DNA of 64,000 nt from Rhodococcus sp. 4CII (GCF_014256275.1 NZ_JACCFE010000002.1:1488001-1552000); one strand, 5' to 3'. Counted from the first letter of the stretch, positions 53,098 through 61,864 are shown. The notes: generated from the letters alone by a model not told the origin. Program-made: numbers and translations.

Positions 53098-54468
53098 ATG
53101 TCGAATGCACCCGATGACGGCTCGGCGCGCCGATCGTTCACGCGCTCCAACGAGCTGCAATCCCGGCTGAACAGATTGGTCCCGGGCGGCGCGCACACGT
53201 ACGCGCGCGGTCCCGACCAGTATCCGGACTTCATGGCACCCGTCCTCGTCCGCGGATCAGGCGCACATGTATGGGACGCGGACGGAAACAGGTTCATCGA
53301 GTACGGCATGGGTCTGCGATCGGTGACGTTGGGGCACGGCTACCGTCCCGTCACGGAAGCTGTATCCGCAGCGATCGCCGACGGGACCAACTTCAGCAGA
53401 CCGACGCAACTCGAACTGCACGCCGCGGAAGACTTCCTCGAACTGGTTCCCGCCGCAGACATGGTGAAGTTCGCCAAGAACGGGTCGGACGTCACCACCG
53501 CCGCCGTCCGCCTCGCACGGGCGGTGACGGGTCGAGAGATGGTGGCCATCTGCAATCAACCCTTCTTCTCGATCGACGACTGGTTCATCGGTACCACAGC
53601 GATGAACAACGGTGTCCCCACCGACATCGCCGCCAAGTCCGTCGGCTTCGCGTTCAACGATCTCGCTTCGCTCGCCGCACTCTTCGACGGGAACGACGGT
53701 CAGATCGCTTGTGTCATCCTCGAAGCCGCCACTGCAACGGCGGAGCCGGAACCAGGCTTCCTCCAGGGTGTCCGCGCCCTCTGTGACCGGCACGGCGCAC
53801 TGTTGATCTTCGACGAGATGATCACCGGATTCCGATGGGCGGCCGGCGGCGCACAGGCGCTCTACGCGGTCGAACCCGATCTGTCGTGTTGGGGAAAGGC
53901 CATGGGCAACGGCTTTCCGATATCAGCCCTCGCGGGCAAACGTGAGTTCATGGACTTGGGGGGCCTGAATACGGACAGGGAGCGGGTATTCCTCCTGTCG
54001 ACCACGCACGGCCCGGAGCGCGGTGGACTGGCAGCTTTCCGAGCGGTCGTTCGCGCCTACGCCGCCGAGGACCCCATCTCGCACATGATGCAGTCGGGAC
54101 AGCGTTTGGCCGACGGTGTCAACACGGCAGCGGCAGAGCTGGGCATCGCAGACTACGTCCAAGTGATCGGCCGACCGTCCTGCCTCGTCTTCGTCACCCG
54201 AGACTCCGAACGTCAACCATCGCAGGAGTTCCGCACGCTCTTCCTCCAGGAACTGCTGTCGGGCGGAGTGCTCGGCCAATCGTTCGTCATATCCGCAGCA
54301 CACACCGAGGCGGACATCACCCACACCCTGGACGCAACACGAGACGCCCTGCAGATCTACAGCAGGGCGATCGAATCCGGGAGTGTGGCGGGATTCCTCC
54401 GCGGCCGGCCGGTCGCCCCTGCCCTCCGCCGGTACGCCGCGCCCCGCAGGATCGGCATATCCAACTAA
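53098..54468 (+). CDS. Class III aminotransferase (glutamate-1-semialdehyde aminomutase-like)
   Basis: PLP-dependent fold-type I enzyme of about 456 residues, close in style to glutamate-1-semialdehyde 2,1-aminomutase. GGAHTYARGPDQYP at the start, DADGNRFIEYGMGLR, FDEMITGFRWA with the PLP-binding Asp, and SCWGKAMGNGFPISA with the Lys that forms the Schiff base. Given the location it more likely transaminates or isomerises a sugar or amino-acid substituent than makes tetrapyrrole precursor, but there is no direct evidence. ATG 53098 has CGGAG before it. Divergent from the pyruvyl transferase gene. Confidence 0.85.
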   Translation: MSNAPDDGSARRSFTRSNELQSRLNRLVPGGAHTYARGPDQYPDFMAPVLVRGSGAHVWDADGNRFIEYGMGLRSVTLGHGYRPVTEAVSAAIADGTNFSRPTQLELHAAEDFLELVPAADMVKFAKNGSDVTTAAVRLARAVTGREMVAICNQPFFSIDDWFIGTTAMNNGVPTDIAAKSVGFAFNDLASLAALFDGNDGQIACVILEAATATAEPEPGFLQGVRALCDRHGALLIFDEMITGFRWAAGGAQALYAVEPDLSCWGKAMGNGFPISALAGKREFMDLGGLNTDRERVFLLSTTHGPERGGLAAFRAVVRAYAAEDPISHMMQSGQRLADGVNTAAAELGIADYVQVIGRPSCLVFVTRDSERQPSQEFRTLFLQELLSGGVLGQSFVISAAHTEADITHTLDATRDALQIYSRAIESGSVAGFLRGRPVAPALRRYAAPRRIGISN

Positions 54469-54920
54469 TTCCTCAGCAGCAGAATCGCTTTCGTCGACGG
54501 ACGAGTCAGATAGCAACCACAAAATTCATCCAAGTGTCCGGTGATACCGGAGTGACTGAGCCGTATTGGCGCCTCCCACCAAAGGAGCGACAAGCCGAAA
54601 CCCTGAAACGCGCTCTGTGAACACCGAATTGCGAGGCTTCGCCTCGTTCCACCGGCTCCACTCGAACGCTCGCCGGAAGCCCGGCACTCCGCTTCGCCGA
54701 CGCGGACCCGGAGGAGTACAGGCGACGCAACGGGAAGTGCCGGAACGATCCGGAAGGGACGGCCCAGGTGTTGTCGGTGAGTCGACCGTTCACCTCAGCG
54801 CGGGCCGCGCGGATGTCTACACTGAAGATCGTGGGCCGATCTCCGTCCTCGAGCGATTCATCCTGGTCAGAGGCCTCGGCCGGAAACCCTCACGTCAGTT
54901 TGCAGGAGGTCTCGATAGAC
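54469..54920. other. Non-coding or unassigned stretch before the methyltransferase
   Basis: About 450 bases without a gene I can support. Short open frames on both strands do not look conserved. One coherent piece (54517-54600, plus strand) reads in part VTEPYWRLPPKERQAETLK and could be a small peptide or a remnant; it has no good start or ribosome site. Confidence 0.35.
54632..54646. terminator. Short stem-loop after the aminotransferase gene
   Basis: CGAGGC-TTC-GCCTCG forms a perfect six-base stem with a three-base loop, about 165 bases behind the aminotransferase stop. There is no T-run, so terminator function is a guess. Confidence 0.3.
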
Positions 54921-55796
54921 ATGTCTCAACCACCGGGCGAGTCCTCGAAGCACTGGCCACCGCCGGAAGACCGAGCCAGAGTTCACTGGAACATCGAGCG
55001 GGAACTGCGCGAGGAGCTGTTGGCCAGCACCCCCGACACTCGCGAGGCCGTCACTCGCGATGTGTACAACCGCCTGTTCGAAGAGGTTCCATGGCATCGA
55101 GCGCACGTCACGGACGCCGCTTCCGAAGAAGCGTTCGAAGAAGGATGGTTCCAGCAGTACGGGGCACTGACCAGGCCGACTGACACGCTGGTCGACGTCG
55201 GCTGCGGACGAGGGGGGCTGATTCGGCGATTCGCGCCGGCCGTGTGCGAATGCATCGGCATCGACGCCTCGGACGCGATGGTGCAACTTGCGAACCGAGA
55301 GCGCCCGGCCAACGCACGGTTCATGGTCGGTAGCGTACTGAGCCCTCCGCTGCCGCCGTCCTCTGCCGATTTCGTGGTAAGCCGTCAGGTCATGGAGCAT
55401 CTGCACCCTGACGACGTCCCCGGGCACCTGGCCGCGGTCCGGAAGATTCTGCGGCCGGGAGGGCGCTTTCTCATCGAGACACCCAGCCGGCTGACCGGTC
55501 CCTGGGACATTTCGCGCGGCTTCACTCCTGTGGCCACGGGGTTCCACCTGCGGGAGTACACCAACGGGGAGATGGGTGCCATGCTTCGTGATGCCGGCTT
55601 TCGACGCGTGCGCAGCCGTGCCGTGCCGAGTCGGATATTGATACACCTAGGCAGGGCAAAGCGTCATGCTTACGTGCCGGTCGCGGTCAAGGCAGCCATC
55701 GAGCGTCTGCTGAAGGCAGCGCCGATGTCCATTCGTACGAAGTTCGCCGGCCCGCTGTCGGTGCGTGAAGTCATCCTGATTGCCGAGCGTACGTAA
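54921..55796 (+). CDS. Class I SAM-dependent methyltransferase
   Basis: SAM-dependent methyltransferase of 291 residues. Motif I is VDVGCGRGGLIRRF (about residue 90), followed by GIDASDAMVQLANRE, DFVVSRQVMEHL and LRPGGRFLIETPSR. The sequence resembles methyltransferases of polysaccharide and secondary-metabolite loci; substrate unknown, possibly O-methylation of a sugar. ATG 54921 is chosen because AGGAGGT lies ten bases upstream; the longer open frame is not conserved in style. Confidence 0.85.
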   Translation: MSQPPGESSKHWPPPEDRARVHWNIERELREELLASTPDTREAVTRDVYNRLFEEVPWHRAHVTDAASEEAFEEGWFQQYGALTRPTDTLVDVGCGRGGLIRRFAPAVCECIGIDASDAMVQLANRERPANARFMVGSVLSPPLPPSSADFVVSRQVMEHLHPDDVPGHLAAVRKILRPGGRFLIETPSRLTGPWDISRGFTPVATGFHLREYTNGEMGAMLRDAGFRRVRSRAVPSRILIHLGRAKRHAYVPVAVKAAIERLLKAAPMSIRTKFAGPLSVREVILIAERT

Positions 55797-55900
55797 CTGG
55801 CGCCTGTCCGGCCTGGACACCTGGACTATTTCGGCTTCACGGCCACATCAGACATGCGTCACGGGATCACAGGCGCGGCCTGCCATTCATCGGGCACTTC

Positions 55901-56746
55901 CTACAGTGCCGCCTCGTCGGTGGCGCACCGGAATCCGGTGTGGAACACGACACCAGTGGGTTGCATAGCTTGCCGGTAGTAGCCCTCTTTGTAATAGACG
56001 GTGCTCGTGCCGGGAATCAGCGTGCGGACGAAGTAGGTGTCGGCGCCGTTGGTGAACGTCTGCGGTACGCCGTTGAGCCACAGCTTGATCCAGCCTGTGG
56101 TGTCCGACGCCGACCAGTTGATCTGCATCGTCACGTCATGCCACCGCCCCACGTCCAGGGGCGTCTCGAAGAGGGTGAGTGTTTCCAGATAGGCGCCGGG
56201 CACGGACTGCTTCTGGACGACCAGCGACCAGTATCCGTCCCGCTGGCCCACCGACCACGCGACCGGAGGACTTCCGACGCCGACGTCCTGATGCCACTGG
56301 TTCGTCAGCCCCCAACCCAGGGTGGCGTGGTTCTGAGGAAATGCCGGGTCGAATTTGGTGGAAAATCGGTACCAGCGTGTCTGGCCTTCGAGGCCGCCGG
56401 TCTCGTTCCCGGCCGCCACTTCGGAACGCTCACCGCCCTCGAACGAGGGGACGTCACCACTGCGAACCTCGAAACGGGCCGCCCTGCCGTAGGTCGCGTC
56501 CGGGACGATACTCGCCGAATAATCGGGGACGTAACCCGTTCCGGGGCCGTTGTAGTCCTTGGTCTGCACCGACGGCCATTGGGAGAAGTCCCCGCTGCTG
56601 TAGTCGCCTGTGAAGAGCCGCGCCGCCGAGGTGATGGTCGGCGCCGCGCCTGCCTCTGGTGTCACCGCGAGCGGTGTGACCGTGGCGGAGATGACAACAG
56701 CCGCAGCGGCCGCAAGTGAACGAAGCGCGGGTTGCAAGTGGAACAT
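55901..56746 (-). CDS. Secreted polysaccharide lyase-like protein (PL20/heparinase I-like fold)
   Basis: Exported protein of about 281 residues with a signal peptide (basic start, hydrophobic core, cleavage near AGA-APT). The mature part looks like a jelly-roll polysaccharide lyase of the PL20/PF14099 type: FEGGERSEVAAGN, RWYRFSTKFDPAFPQNH, WHDVTMQINWSASDTTGWIK, LWLNGVPQT and the C-terminal YKEGYYR. Relatives cleave beta-1,4-glucuronan or other uronic-acid glycans. ATG 56746 is preceded by GGAGCC. It is convergent with the methyltransferase gene and downstream of a TetR gene on the same strand. Confidence 0.8.
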   Translation of the reverse strand: MFHLQPALRSLAAAAAVVISATVTPLAVTPEAGAAPTITSAARLFTGDYSSGDFSQWPSVQTKDYNGPGTGYVPDYSASIVPDATYGRAARFEVRSGDVPSFEGGERSEVAAGNETGGLEGQTRWYRFSTKFDPAFPQNHATLGWGLTNQWHQDVGVGSPPVAWSVGQRDGYWSLVVQKQSVPGAYLETLTLFETPLDVGRWHDVTMQINWSASDTTGWIKLWLNGVPQTFTNGADTYFVRTLIPGTSTVYYKEGYYRQAMQPTGVVFHTGFRCATDEAAL

Positions 56747-56928
56747 GGTGGCTCCATCGATATGGGTGAGCGCTGCCTCCACAGCCTTCTCTTGGCCCCC
56801 GACACAGACAAGAGAGCAATGTCACTTCGATCGAGACTACCCAGCCTGACCGGCAGAAGCTAGAGGCTCGAGAGCCAGTTCCAGCACCGGTTAGACATGC
56901 GGCGGAGGCACGACGGCCGGAAACACAC

Positions 56929-57570
56929 TCAGCGCAGCAGGCGCCGCGACGCGAACTGCCGGAAGTAGACCAGCTTCGACGGCTCGACCAGTCCGGGAAG
57001 GATGAAGTACCAGACCCGTTCCATACGACGCGGAAGGTCGTCGAAGGCACCCGTCGCGGTCGCGACGACATGTGCCCCCAGCAACGAACCGAGCAAGAAG
57101 GCGGACAGCGTTTCGGTGGAGACATCCTCCTCCGCGAGAACGTCGCCCTCTTCGACGGCTCTCGCCACCAGGCGCTCGAAACCCCGCTGCCACGAGGACA
57201 CCACGTTGCCGTGCGTTCCCTGGTAGTCACCGATCTCGTGCTGTAGCCGCAACATCGCAGCGACGATCGGATCGGAGCTCGCCGCCTCGATCGCGACGTA
57301 CGACAGTGCGACGAGCGCCTCCAGGGCCGGCGTCGGCCCGTCGCTGACGGACGTCATTCCGGCGGTGAGCCGGATCTGTCCCTCGTCGATCACACCGCGA
57401 GCCAGGTCTTCCTTGGAACTGAAATGGAAGTACAACGCGCCTTTGGTCACGCCGGACTGCTCGATGATCTCGTTGAGACCCGCGTTCGCATAGCCAAGGC
57501 GTAAGAACACGTCGGCCGCCGCCATCAGGACCGAAGCCCGAGTTACCTCTGCTCGAACCTGTCTCGCCAT
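56929..57570 (-). CDS. TetR regulator, gamma-butyrolactone-receptor-like (ScbR type)
   Basis: Transcriptional repressor of 213 residues. The N-terminal helix-turn-helix (ADVFLRLGYANAGLNEIIEQ, then SGVTKGALYFHFSSKEDLA) closely follows the ScbR/ArpA/CprB pattern, whose ligands in Streptomyces are gamma-butyrolactones. The C-terminal ligand domain is of normal length. ATG 57570 has GGGAGGC at a good distance. It lies upstream of the secreted lyase gene, which it may control. The ligand is not known from sequence. Confidence 0.85.
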   Translation of the reverse strand: MARQVRAEVTRASVLMAAADVFLRLGYANAGLNEIIEQSGVTKGALYFHFSSKEDLARGVIDEGQIRLTAGMTSVSDGPTPALEALVALSYVAIEAASSDPIVAAMLRLQHEIGDYQGTHGNVVSSWQRGFERLVARAVEEGDVLAEEDVSTETLSAFLLGSLLGAHVVATATGAFDDLPRRMERVWYFILPGLVEPSKLVYFRQFASRRLLR

Positions 57571-57682
57571 CGACTGCCTCCCGAACAACCCCCCCGACGG
57601 GGCGCAAACTCCAGCGAACCCTAGCACTTGACAGGGTCCGCCCTCCGGATGTTGAACCGCGAGTCGAAGTACGAGAACATGT

Positions 57683-58381
57683 TCACCGCGGGGCGGTATG
57701 CGACCGATCGGTACCCAGCTGCGGATCCGCCTCGAGATTGGTCAACCCGTTCCAGCACAGGTTGACGAGATGCGCGGCGACGACCTCCTTCGGCGGCGTC
57801 CGCTCGTCCAGCCACCACGTCGCGGTGGTGGACACCATCCCGACGAGTGCCTGCGCGTAGAGCAATGCCAGATCCGGATTGAACCCGCGCCGGGAGAAGT
57901 CGCCGGCGAGGATGTGCCCCACCTGGCCGATGGCCTCGTTGAGCAGGCTCGAATACGTGCCGTCCGGCGCCGCCACCGGAGAGTCACGAACGAGGATGCG
58001 GAATCCGTCGGTGTGCTCCTCGACGTACGTCAGCAACGCCAGCGCCACCCGCTCGACCCGGATCCGTGACCGGTTCTGCTTCAGCGAGGACGTCACCATC
58101 TCCAGCAGCCGCGACATCTCCCGATCCACGACCACGGCATACAGGCCTTCCTTGCCGCCGAAGTGCTCGTAGACGACGGGCTTGGACACGTGCGCCCGCT
58201 GGGCGATCTCCTCGATCGACGTCGCCTCGTAGCCCCGCTCGGCGAACAGGGCTCGACCGATCTCGATCAACTGCTCCCGGCGCTGGGTGCCGGTCATCCG
58301 GGTGCGCACGACCCTCTCGGGGGTCGCGTCCACGTCCGTGGGTCGGGGCACCGGGGCACCATCCTTTCCTGACACGCGCAA
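57683..58381 (-). CDS. TetR-family regulator (Rv1019-like)
   Basis: TetR regulator of up to 232 residues. The helix-turn-helix is IGRALFAERGYEATSIEEIA followed by AHVSKPVVYEHFGGKEGLYA; the ligand-binding part ends WNGLTNLEADPQLG. By sequence style and position between glmU and mfd it corresponds to Rv1019 of M. tuberculosis, though here a 36-kb polysaccharide locus separates it from mfd. The longest start is TTG 58381; the GTG codons soon after are more likely. Confidence 0.85.
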   Translation of the reverse strand: MRVSGKDGAPVPRPTDVDATPERVVRTRMTGTQRREQLIEIGRALFAERGYEATSIEEIAQRAHVSKPVVYEHFGGKEGLYAVVVDREMSRLLEMVTSSLKQNRSRIRVERVALALLTYVEEHTDGFRILVRDSPVAAPDGTYSSLLNEAIGQVGHILAGDFSRRGFNPDLALLYAQALVGMVSTTATWWLDERTPPKEVVAAHLVNLCWNGLTNLEADPQLGTDRSHTAPR

Positions 58382-58533
58382 CGACGGAGCGCCGCGGGCA
58401 GCGCAGAAACACTGCAGGTAGCACCCACTCTATCGGGGCGGCCGACACGAATTTCGGAAGCGGTTCGACGGGCGGCGGGTCGGCATGCGAGGATTCTCTC
58501 GCGCAAACGGGCGTGACACCCCGTGTGTGTGGC

Positions 58534-58606
58534 AATCCGCCGTAGTGTAATGGCAGCACCTCTGATTTTGGTTCAGATAGTTCAGGTTCGAGTCCTGGCG
58601 GCGGAG
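58534..58606 (+). tRNA. tRNA-Gln, anticodon TTG
   Basis: Cloverleaf with acceptor stem TCCGCCG / CGGCGGA plus discriminator G, anticodon stem TCTGA/TCAGA and loop TTTTGGT giving anticodon TTG, and a T-arm with TTCGAGT. No CCA is encoded. A tRNA-Gln at this place upstream of glmU is also found in mycobacteria. Confidence 0.93.
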
Positions 58607-58611
58607 CGAAG

Positions 58612-58634
58612 CCTGCAGAGCGAATTCCTGCAGG
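58612..58634. terminator. Hairpin between tRNA-Gln and glmU
   Basis: CCTGCAG and CTGCAGG form a perfect seven-base stem with a nine-base loop just after the tRNA. It may mark the tRNA 3' end or attenuate transcription into glmU; no T-run is present. Confidence 0.35.
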
Positions 58635-58681
58635 TGGAGCTGTCGAGAACAGCAACAGCAGAATGACCCAGAGGGAGCTTC

Positions 58682-60184
58682 ATGCCAGTGCAGACCGCCG
58701 TGGTCGTCCTCGCCGCCGGCGCAGGAACTCGGATGCGGTCGAAGACCCCCAAGGTGTTGCACACCCTGGGGGGACGCACGATGCTCGCGCATTCGCTGCA
58801 CGCCGCCGCGGAGGTCGATCCGGCGCACCTCGTCGCCGTCGTCGGTCACGACAAGGAACGCGTCGGGGTCGCCGTCAGCGCCCTCGAGTCCGAACTGGGC
58901 CGCCCGATCGCCGTCGCCGTCCAGGAAGAGCAGAACGGCACCGGACACGCGGTCGAATGCGGCCTGTCGGCGCTTCCCGCGGATTTCCGCGGCACCGTGC
59001 TCGTCACCGCTGCCGACGTCCCGCTCCTCGACGGCCACACCCTGCACGCTCTCGTCGACGAGCATTGCAGCGAACCCACCCCGGCGGCGGTTACGGTGCT
59101 GACCTTCACCGCACCCGAGCCAAGGGGTTACGGACGTATCGTTCGGTTACCCCACGACGGCGAGATCGCCGAAATCGTCGAGGAAGCGGATGCCACCGAG
59201 GAGCAGGCCGCCATCACCGAGGTCAACGCGGGGGTGTACGCGTTCGACGCCGAGTTCCTCCGCTCCGCGCTCGGGCAGCTCAATGCGGACAACGCGCAGG
59301 GCGAGCTGTACCTGACCGACGTCGTCAAGATCGCGCGGGAGGCGGGCGCCCCCGTCTTCGCCGCCCACCTGTCCGACTCGGCGAAGGTCGCGGGTGCCAA
59401 CGATCGCGTCCAGCTGTCGCGGCTGGCGGCCGAACTCAACCGCCGCACCGTCGAGAACTGGATGCGGGCCGGCGTCACCGTCGTCGATCCGTCGACCACG
59501 TGGATCGATGTCGGGGTGACGCTCGGTCGCGACGTCACGATCCATCCGGGCGTGCAACTGCTCGGCACGACCACCGTGGGCGAAGACGCCGTGATCGGTC
59601 CCGACACCACCCTCTCCGACGTGTCGGTGGGTGACGGTGCCAGCGTGGTGCGGACCCACGGCTCCGAATCGACCATCGGCGCAGGCGCCACCGTCGGCCC
59701 GTTCTCCTATTTGCGACCCGGCACCGTCCTCGGTGCGTCCGGTAAGCTCGGCGCTTTCGTCGAGACGAAGAACGCCGACATCGGGGCGCACTCCAAAGTT
59801 CCTCACCTGACGTACGTGGGTGACGCCACGATCGGCGAGCACAGCAACATCGGTGCGTCGAGCGTGTTCGTCAATTACGACGGCGTCGCCAAGAGCCGTA
59901 CGGTGGTGGGGTCGCACGTCCGGACCGGGTCGGACACCATGTTCGTCGCTCCGGTACAGGTCGGTGACGGTGCTTACACCGGCGCCGGCACGGTGCTGCG
60001 TTTCGATGTACCACCGGGGGCACTCGCGGTCTCCGGTGGGAAGCAGCGCAATATTGACGGCTGGGTGCAGCGAAATCGGCCCGGTACACCCGCCGCCGAG
60101 GCGGCGTCCGCCGCGAAACCGCACCACAGTTCAGATCTGCACGAAACCGAGAAGCAAGATTTAAAGGATGGCATAGAGCAGTGA
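58682..60184 (+). CDS. glmU: Bifunctional UDP-GlcNAc pyrophosphorylase/GlcN-1-P acetyltransferase
   Basis: GlmU makes UDP-GlcNAc, the precursor of peptidoglycan and of many glycans. Its 500 residues comprise an N-terminal uridylyltransferase domain (VLAAGAGTRMRSKTPKVLH) and a C-terminal left-handed beta-helix with hexapeptide repeats and the FVETKNADIG and YTGAGTVLRFDVPPGAL segments of the acetyltransferase site. The C-terminal tail is long and polar, as in mycobacteria. GAGGGAG precedes ATG 58682. The stop overlaps the prs GTG by four bases. Confidence 0.97.
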   Translation: MPVQTAVVVLAAGAGTRMRSKTPKVLHTLGGRTMLAHSLHAAAEVDPAHLVAVVGHDKERVGVAVSALESELGRPIAVAVQEEQNGTGHAVECGLSALPADFRGTVLVTAADVPLLDGHTLHALVDEHCSEPTPAAVTVLTFTAPEPRGYGRIVRLPHDGEIAEIVEEADATEEQAAITEVNAGVYAFDAEFLRSALGQLNADNAQGELYLTDVVKIAREAGAPVFAAHLSDSAKVAGANDRVQLSRLAAELNRRTVENWMRAGVTVVDPSTTWIDVGVTLGRDVTIHPGVQLLGTTTVGEDAVIGPDTTLSDVSVGDGASVVRTHGSESTIGAGATVGPFSYLRPGTVLGASGKLGAFVETKNADIGAHSKVPHLTYVGDATIGEHSNIGASSVFVNYDGVAKSRTVVGSHVRTGSDTMFVAPVQVGDGAYTGAGTVLRFDVPPGALAVSGGKQRNIDGWVQRNRPGTPAAEAASAAKPHHSSDLHETEKQDLKDGIEQ

Positions 60185-61161
60185 CCGCGAATTGGATCGA
60201 CAACCAGAAGAACCTGATGCTGTTTTCTGGTCGCGCGCATCCGGAGCTGGCCGAGCAGGTGGCGAAGGAACTCGACGTGCGGGTCACCCCGCAGACTGCC
60301 CGTGACTTCGCGAACGGCGAGATCTTCGTCCGTTTCGAGGAATCGGTCCGCGGCTCCGATGCCTTCGTACTGCAGAGCCACCCGGCCCCGCTGAACACGT
60401 GGGTGATGGAACAGCTGATCATGATCGACGCGCTCAAGCGCGGATCGGCCAAGCGCATCACCGCGATCCTGCCGTTCTACCCGTACGCCCGCCAGGACAA
60501 GAAGCACCGCGGACGTGAGCCCATCTCGGCTCGCCTGATCGCCGATCTCTTGAAGACGGCGGGCGCCGACCGCATCATCACGGTCGACCTGCACACCGAT
60601 CAGATCCAGGGCTTCTTCGACGGCCCCGTCGATCACATGCACGCCCAGGGGCAGCTCGCCGAGTACATCCGCGGCAATTACGGCACCGAGAACATCGCCG
60701 TCGTCTCCCCCGACTCCGGCCGTGTCCGGGTCGCCGAGAAGTGGGCCGACACCCTCGGTGGCGCGCCGCTGGCGTTCATCCACAAGACGCGCGATCCGCT
60801 GGTGCCCAACCAGGTGAAGTCCAACCGCGTCGTGGGTGACGTCGACGGCCACACCTGCATCCTGATCGACGACATGATCGACACCGGTGGAACCATCGCC
60901 GGCGCCGTGAAGATTCTGAAGGAGGCGGGCGCGGGCGACGTGATCATCGCCGCCACACACGGTGTCCTGTCCGATCCCGCGGCCGAGCGCCTCGCCGCGT
61001 GTGGTGCCAAGGAAGTCATCGTCACCAACACGCTCCCGATCGACGAGTCGAAGAAGTTCCCGACGCTCACGGTGCTGTCCATCGCGCCGCTGCTCGCTCG
61101 CACCATCAAGGAAGTTTTCGAGAACGGCTCGGTCACGTCGCTGTTCAACGGCAACGCCTAG
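60181..61161 (+). CDS. prs: Ribose-phosphate pyrophosphokinase
   Basis: PRPP synthetase, 326 residues, making PRPP from ribose 5-phosphate and ATP for nucleotide, His, Trp and, in Corynebacteriales, decaprenylphosphoryl arabinose synthesis. Conserved blocks: FSGRAHPELAEQVA, ITAILPFYPYARQDKKHRGR with the catalytic region, VDLHTDQIQGFFD, and the PRPP loop CILIDDMIDTGGTI. The GTG start overlaps the glmU stop, a coupling also seen in mycobacteria (Rv1018c-Rv1017c). Confidence 0.97.
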   Translation: MTANWIDNQKNLMLFSGRAHPELAEQVAKELDVRVTPQTARDFANGEIFVRFEESVRGSDAFVLQSHPAPLNTWVMEQLIMIDALKRGSAKRITAILPFYPYARQDKKHRGREPISARLIADLLKTAGADRIITVDLHTDQIQGFFDGPVDHMHAQGQLAEYIRGNYGTENIAVVSPDSGRVRVAEKWADTLGGAPLAFIHKTRDPLVPNQVKSNRVVGDVDGHTCILIDDMIDTGGTIAGAVKILKEAGAGDVIIAATHGVLSDPAAERLAACGAKEVIVTNTLPIDESKKFPTLTVLSIAPLLARTIKEVFENGSVTSLFNGNA

Positions 61162-61221
61162 GCTTCGCCCGTGCGCCTTTCTGGTTGCTCCAGCTACCAG
61201 AAAGGCGCACAGGCGTAGCCT
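61160..61221. terminator. Long hairpin after prs
   Basis: Near-perfect inverted repeat: arms GTGCGCCTTTCTGGT (61171-61185) and ACCAGAAAGGCGCAC (61196-61210) pair perfectly over 15 bases around a ten-base loop. The pairing extends outward through CGCC/GGCG and AGGCT/AGCCT with two mismatches, giving arms of about 26 bases. It overlaps the prs stop codon and ends just before the next gene. It could be a strong terminator or processing site; there is no T-run. Confidence 0.75.
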
Positions 61222-61228
61222 TGCCCGT

Positions 61229-61864
61229 GTGTTCACCGGGATACCCACCGCTGCCCTCGACTTCTACGAGGACCTCGAGGCAGACAACAGCAAGAGTTTC
61301 TGGACCGCGCACAAAAGCGTGTACGACGACTCGGTGCGCGCGCCCATGACCGCTTTGCTCGCGGAGCTCGAACCGGAGTTCGGCGCGGGCAAGGTGTTTC
61401 GCCCCTACCGCGACGTGCGCTTCTCGAAGGACAAGACGCCATACAAGACCCACCAGGGCGGATTCGTCGAGACGCGCCCCGGCGTCGGTTACTACGTGCA
61501 GATCGACGCGGCCGGGTTGTTCGTCGCGGGCGGCTTCTACTCGCACACCCCGCTCCAGGTCGGCCGCTTCCGCGACGCCGTCGACGACGACCGCAGGGGC
61601 CGCGAACTCGTCAAGCTCGTGAAGAAGGTGCGGTCGGCGGGTTTCGAGATCGGCGGAGACATTCTCAAGACCCGGCCGCGCGGCGTCGCCGAGGATCACC
61701 CGCGACTCGACCTGATGCGTCACAAATCGCTCACCGCCAGCCGGGCGTACCGGTCCCCCGACTGGATCGAAACCCCCCGCGCCGCTGACGAAGTGCGCAC
61801 CGCGTGGCGTTCGATGCGACCGCTCGTCGAGTGGCTGACCATCGTCATCGGCGCCGGGGAATGA
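61229..61864 (+). CDS. DUF2461 family protein
   Basis: A 211-residue soluble protein of the DUF2461/TIGR02453 family, of unknown function. The family pattern is seen in DFYEDLEADNSKSFWTAHK, FRPYRDVRFSKDKTPYKTHQ, YYVQIDAAGLFVAGGFY and the C-terminal RAYRSPDWI. GTG 61229 is chosen because it lies right before the conserved start and directly after the hairpin. No signal peptide or membrane helix. Confidence 0.85.
   Translation: MFTGIPTAALDFYEDLEADNSKSFWTAHKSVYDDSVRAPMTALLAELEPEFGAGKVFRPYRDVRFSKDKTPYKTHQGGFVETRPGVGYYVQIDAAGLFVAGGFYSHTPLQVGRFRDAVDDDRRGRELVKLVKKVRSAGFEIGGDILKTRPRGVAEDHPRLDLMRHKSLTASRAYRSPDWIETPRAADEVRTAWRSMRPLVEWLTIVIGAGE

Noticed and set aside
54506..54793. 95-codon minus-strand frame behind the aminotransferase
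   Set aside because: No ribosome site, no domain, and codon use is not convincing.
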